A stretch of DNA of 64,000 nucleotides from Aquipuribacter hungaricus (GTDB taxonomy: Bacteria; Actinomycetota; Actinomycetes; Actinomycetales; JBBAYJ01). A program made the translations under genes and the position numbers. Below, one piece after another: positions 60,505 through 64,000 of this stretch. The notes beneath the pieces were generated by a model. It saw only the letters and a list, made by a program, of their open reading frames with translations, was not told the DNA's origin and ran no database searches. The DNA lies in assembly GCF_042663885.1 (NCBI RefSeq), contig NZ_JBHSXV010000001.1; one strand, given 5' to 3'. Position 1 is the first letter of the stretch. Every line of letters starts with the position of its first letter.

Positions 60505-62427
60505 ATGGCAGCCACGACACCGCTCGACCACGTCGTCATCCGCTTCGCGGGCGACTCCGGCGACGGCATGCAGCTCACGGGTGACCGCTTCACCGCCGAG
60601 ACGGCCGCGCTGGGCAACGACCTGGCGACGCTGCCCAACTTCCCGGCCGAGATCCGCGCCCCCCAGGGCACGCTGCCGGGCGTCTCCAGCTTCCAGCTGC
60701 AGTTCGCCGACCACGAGGTCCTCACCCCCGGCGACGCTCCCGACGTGCTGGTCGCGATGAACCCGGCCGCGCTCAAGGCGAACCTGCCCGACCTCCCCCA
60801 CGGCGGGACGGTCATCGCCGACTCCGACAGCTTCACCAAGCGCAACCTCACCAAGGTGGGGTACGCCTCCAGCCCGCTCGAGGACGGCAGCCTGGAGTCC
60901 TACCGGGTGCACGCCGTGCCGCTCACCTCCATGACGGTGACCGCGCTGACGGAGCTCGGCCTGGGCCGCAAGGACGCCGAGCGCTCGACGAACATGTTCG
61001 CCCTGGGCCTGCTGTCCTGGCTGTACTCCCGCCCGACCGACGGCACCCGGCGCTTCCTCGAGACCAAGTTCGCCAAGCGGCCGCAGATACTCGCCGCCAA
61101 CGTCCGCGCCCTCGAGGCCGGCTGGGCGTTCGGCGAGACGACGGAGACCTTCGCGGTCCGCTACGAGGTCGCCCCCGCGCCCAGCCGCCCCGGGACGTTC
61201 CGCAACATCACCGGCAACACCGCGCTGGCGCTCGGCCTGGCCACCGCCGCCCACACCGCCGGCCTGCCCCTCGTGCTCGGGTCGTACCCGATCACCCCGG
61301 CCAGCGACATCCTCCACACCCTGTCCGGCCTCAAGCGCTACGGCGTGACGACGCTGCAGGCCGAGGACGAGATCGCCGGCATCGGCGCGGCGCTGGGCGC
61401 GGCCTACGGCGGCGCGCTCGGCGTCACCACGACGTCCGGCCCCGGGCTGTCGCTCAAGGCGGAGATGCTCGGCCTCGCCGTCATGCTCGAGCTGCCGCTG
61501 GTCCTCGTCGACGTCCAGCGCGGCGGCCCCTCGACGGGGCTGCCCACCAAGACCGAGCAGGCCGACCTGCTGCAGGCCATGTTCGGCCGCCACGGCGAGG
61601 CCCCGCTGCCGATCGTGTCCGCGGCCACCCCGGGTGACTGCTTCGACGCCGCCCGCGAGGCCGTCCGGATCGCCGTGACGTACATGACCCCGGTGATCCT
61701 GCTGTCCGACGGCTACCTGGCCAACGGCTCGGAGCCGTGGGAGGTCCCGGACGTCGCCTCGCTCCCCCGGGTCCGCACCCGGTTCGCGAGCGCGGACGAC
61801 GTGCCGGCCGAGGAGAAGTTCCGGCCCTACTCCCGCAACCCCGGCACGCTCGCCCGCCCCTGGGCCGTGCCCGGCACGGCGGGCCTGGAGCACCGCGTCG
61901 GCGGCCTGGAGAAGGCCGACGGCACCGGCGAGATCTCCTACGACCCGGACAACCACGACCGGATGACCCGGCTGCGCGCAGCCAAGGTCGACGGCGTCGA
62001 CGTGCCCGACCTCGACGTGGACGACCCGTGGTCGGCGGACCCCGACGGCGCCGACCTGCTCGTCCTCGGCTGGGGCTCGACCTTCGGCCCGGTCAGCGCC
62101 GCCGTCCGCCAGGCGCGCGCCGGCGGGGCCCGGGTCGCCCAGGCCCACCTGCGCCACCTGCACCCGTTCCCGGCCAACACCGGCGACGTGCTGCGGGCCT
62201 ACCCCCGCGTCCTCGTCCCCGAGATGAACCTCGGCCAGCTGTCGCTGCTGCTGCGCGCCCGCTACCTGGTCGACGTCATCAGCCACACCAGCGTGCGCGG
62301 GCAGCCGTTCAGCTCCGGCGAGCTGGTCCAGGCCGTCGACGACGCGATCACCCACGAGCCCCCCCGCAGCACCGCGCGCCGCTTCGCCGGCGCCGGGCGC
62401 GGGAGCAGCCAGGAGGCACACGCATGA
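60505..62427 (+). CDS. korA: 2-oxoglutarate:ferredoxin oxidoreductase, fused gamma-alpha subunit
   Basis: The 640-residue protein has an N-terminal gamma domain (IRFAGDSGDGMQLTGDRF; FPAEIRAPQGTLPGVSSFQ). The alpha domain (GSYPITPASDILHTLS; QAEDEIAGIGAALGA; RGGPSTGLPTKTEQ) follows, the typical actinobacterial KorA fusion. With KorB it oxidises 2-oxoglutarate to succinyl-CoA and reduces ferredoxin, serving the TCA cycle without lipoate. In-frame TTGs at 60490 and 60493 compete with the ATG at 60505; the GAAGG element is too close to the former and rather far from the latter. korB overlaps by ATGA. Confidence 0.95.
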   Translation: MAATTPLDHVVIRFAGDSGDGMQLTGDRFTAETAALGNDLATLPNFPAEIRAPQGTLPGVSSFQLQFADHEVLTPGDAPDVLVAMNPAALKANLPDLPHGGTVIADSDSFTKRNLTKVGYASSPLEDGSLESYRVHAVPLTSMTVTALTELGLGRKDAERSTNMFALGLLSWLYSRPTDGTRRFLETKFAKRPQILAANVRALEAGWAFGETTETFAVRYEVAPAPSRPGTFRNITGNTALALGLATAAHTAGLPLVLGSYPITPASDILHTLSGLKRYGVTTLQAEDEIAGIGAALGAAYGGALGVTTTSGPGLSLKAEMLGLAVMLELPLVLVDVQRGGPSTGLPTKTEQADLLQAMFGRHGEAPLPIVSAATPGDCFDAAREAVRIAVTYMTPVILLSDGYLANGSEPWEVPDVASLPRVRTRFASADDVPAEEKFRPYSRNPGTLARPWAVPGTAGLEHRVGGLEKADGTGEISYDPDNHDRMTRLRAAKVDGVDVPDLDVDDPWSADPDGADLLVLGWGSTFGPVSAAVRQARAGGARVAQAHLRHLHPFPANTGDVLRAYPRVLVPEMNLGQLSLLLRARYLVDVISHTSVRGQPFSSGELVQAVDDAITHEPPRSTARRFAGAGRGSSQEAHA

Positions 62428-63530
62428 GCATCGAGCTCGGGCTCCCCACCGTCGGACCCGGCCAGGGGCTGCGCGGCGTCCCCACGCTGTCCGAGGGCGA
62501 GGCCCTCACCCGCAAGCAGTTCGTCGCGGAGAACGAGGTGCGCTGGTGCCCCGGCTGCGGCGACTACGCCGTGCTCGCCGCGGTCCAGGGCTTCCTGCCC
62601 GACCTGGGGCTCAAGCGCGAGAACATCGTCTTCGTCTCCGGCATCGGGTGCTCCAGCCGGTTCCCGTACTACCTGGACACCTACGGCGTGCACTCCATCC
62701 ACGGCCGGGCGCCGACGATCGCCACCGGCCTGGCCGTGTCGCGCCCCGACCTCAACGTCTGGGTCGTCACCGGCGACGGCGACGCGCTGTCCATCGGCGC
62801 CGGTCACCTGCTGCACACCCTGCGCCGCAACCTCAACGTGACGATCCTGCTGTTCAACAACCGGATCTACGGGCTCACCAAGGGCCAGTACTCCCCGACG
62901 TCCGAGACCGGCAAGGTCACCAAGTCGACCCCGGCGGGCAGCGTCGACGGCCCGTTCAACCCGGTGTCGCTGGCCCTGGGCGCCGAGGCGACCTTCGTCG
63001 CACGGACCCTGGACTCCGACCGGGCGCACCTCACCGAGGTGCTGCGCCAGGCCGCCGAGCACCGCGGCAGCGCGCTGGTGGAGATCTACCAGAACTGCCC
63101 GATCTTCAACGACGGCGCGTTCGACGTGCTGAAGGACCGCGACGAGTCCCAGGCCCGCCTGGTCCGGCTCGCCGCGGGCCAGGAGGTCACCTTCGGCGGC
63201 CCGGACGGGGACGCGAGCGTCGTCGTCGCGCGCCCCGACGGCGGCGGCCTGGAGGTCGTCGCCCGGGACGTCGCGGCCGCGACCGGGCGCACCCCGGTCG
63301 TCCACGACCCCGGTGCGGACGACCCGTCGGCCCAGTTCGCGCTGTCCCGCCTCGACGACCCGTCCATGACCACGGTCCCCGTCGGTGTCTTCCGCTCCGT
63401 GCAGCGGCCCGCCTACGACGACCTGGTCCGCTCCCAGGTGGACGCCGCGGTCTCCGCCGCCGGCGGCCCCGCCCAGGACGCCGACCTCACCGCCCTGCTC
63501 GCGGGCCCCGACACCTGGACCGTCAGCTGA
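62424..63530 (+). CDS. korB: 2-oxoglutarate:ferredoxin oxidoreductase, beta subunit
   Basis: The 368-residue thiamine-diphosphate-binding subunit has WCPGCGDYAVLAAVQGF and FVSGIGCSSRFPYYLDTYG, with cysteines for the single 4Fe-4S cluster. The ThDP motif is VVTGDGDALSIGAGHLLHTLRRNLN, and IFNDGAFDVLKDRDE is near the end. The ATG at 62424 overlaps the korA stop. No ferredoxin gene lies nearby. Confidence 0.95.
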   Translation: MSIELGLPTVGPGQGLRGVPTLSEGEALTRKQFVAENEVRWCPGCGDYAVLAAVQGFLPDLGLKRENIVFVSGIGCSSRFPYYLDTYGVHSIHGRAPTIATGLAVSRPDLNVWVVTGDGDALSIGAGHLLHTLRRNLNVTILLFNNRIYGLTKGQYSPTSETGKVTKSTPAGSVDGPFNPVSLALGAEATFVARTLDSDRAHLTEVLRQAAEHRGSALVEIYQNCPIFNDGAFDVLKDRDESQARLVRLAAGQEVTFGGPDGDASVVVARPDGGGLEVVARDVAAATGRTPVVHDPGADDPSAQFALSRLDDPSMTTVPVGVFRSVQRPAYDDLVRSQVDAAVSAAGGPAQDADLTALLAGPDTWTVS

Positions 63531-63551
63531 CCGTCGGCCGGTGACGGCCCG

Positions 63552-63585
63552 GGAGCCCGTCGGACCTCAGGGTCCGGCGGGCTCC
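63552..63585. terminator. Bidirectional terminator overlapping the MFS stop codon
   Basis: GGAGCCCGTCGGACC and GGTCCGGCGGGCTCC form a 15-bp stem (one G-T) around TCAG. It ends the korAB transcript and covers the last codon of the convergent MFS gene. Confidence 0.75.
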
Positions 63586-64000
63586 GTGCTGTCACGACGC
63601 CCGTCGGCGGGCGCGTCGACGGTCTCGTCGCCCCCCTCGTCCGCACTCCGGTCGGCGTGCTGGTCGAGGTGGCGCGGCAGGTCCCGCATCCGCACCAGCG
63701 GGCTCAGCAGCACCGGCAGGACGGCCGCCGCCTCGAGCACCACCCCGGCCCAGAGCACGGTGACGATGCCGGCCTGCGCGGCCACGACCCCGCCCACGAA
63801 CGCGGCCACCGGGTTGACGCCCCACACGACGAAGCGGACCGAGGCGTTCATCCGCCCCAGCAGCGGCAGGGGGCAGAGCCGCTGCCGGAACGACACCTGC
63901 GCGACGTTGTAGACGACGACGCCGAACCCGTAGACCGCCATGGACACCGCGAGCATGACGAGCGCGGTGCCCTGCGACCGGCCGGCGGCGAGCGGCACCA
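63567..64000 (-). CDS. Major facilitator superfamily transporter, C-terminal part
   Basis: Only the last 144 or so codons are in the window; the gene continues past the right edge. Visible are three to four hydrophobic helices (ALVMLAVSMAVYGFGVVVYNVAQVSF; VNPVAAFVGGVVAAQAG; VTVLWAGVVLEAAAVLPVLL) and a cytoplasmic tail rich in Asp/Arg. The QVSFRQRLCPLPLLGRMNASVRFVVWG loop is typical of the EntS/MFS_3 exporter group. The substrate is unknown. Confidence 0.75.
   Translation of the reverse strand, partial: VPLAAGRSQGTALVMLAVSMAVYGFGVVVYNVAQVSFRQRLCPLPLLGRMNASVRFVVWGVNPVAAFVGGVVAAQAGIVTVLWAGVVLEAAAVLPVLLSPLVRMRDLPRHLDQHADRSADEGGDETVDAPADGRRDSTEPAGP

Overview
The window is very GC-rich (roughly 75% by eye), with GTG starts, frequent GTGA/ATGA stop-start overlaps and typical high-GC Gram-positive gene families: a SigK/RskA sigma-anti-sigma pair, WXG100-like proteins, fused KorA/KorB 2-oxoglutarate:ferredoxin oxidoreductase, ROK regulators and OtsA/OtsB. 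It reads as chromosomal DNA of an actinobacterium; the genus cannot be fixed from the sequence. I saw no rRNA, tRNA, CRISPR array, transposase or phage gene.

Left part (1-13 kb): a truncated uracil-DNA glycosylase-family gene overlapped by a LysR regulator, a small unknown protein, a membrane diguanylate cyclase, then a phenolic-lipid-type cluster (UbiA prenyltransferase divergent from a type III polyketide synthase, an ICMT-like methyltransferase, a flavoprotein and a GNAT-like protein). A ROK regulator, a pair of WXG100/ESX-like proteins and a sigK-rskA unit follow. Inside the sigK-rskA unit is a 35-codon Ser/Thr-rich small ORF coupled to both neighbours.

Middle-left (13-27 kb): a GAF-PAS-GGDEF-EAL protein, a D-2-hydroxyacid dehydrogenase, a membrane-anchored YedY/MsrP-like molybdopterin oxidoreductase with a fasciclin lipoprotein (a likely SigK-type module), a GAF-EAL protein, a 51-bp tandem repeat, an acyl-CoA synthetase, a DEAD-box RNA helicase and a soluble chemoreceptor-like protein.

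Centre (27-46 kb): the most distinctive region. A ROK regulator and a ribose-type ABC transporter lead an operon with a Gfo/Idh/MocA dehydrogenase and a sugar isomerase/epimerase-family enzyme. Flanking it on the opposite strand are three secreted proteins. One is a 1373-residue fusion of a PQQ-type sugar dehydrogenase, PKD, CBM and Ig-like modules and a C-terminal isomerase/epimerase-type TIM barrel. The second is a stand-alone secreted copy of that barrel. The third is an 1861-residue fusion of a ThuA domain, a PQQ-type dehydrogenase, CBM, two DUF1349-like modules and a helical tail. I infer an oxidise-then-cleave pathway for glycosides, possibly through 3-keto sugars, with its first steps outside the cell. 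A perfect 10-bp inverted repeat beside a TATAAT box is the likely ROK operator.

Right part (46-64 kb): SufS-SufU, an ABC-F ATPase, a SnoaL-like protein, OtsA-OtsB, and a tightly coupled operon of NitT/TauT-type ABC transporter, methyltransferase and AMP-forming ligase, divergent from a disulfide-type flavoprotein. A thermonuclease lipoprotein, KorA-KorB and the 3' part of an MFS transporter end the window.
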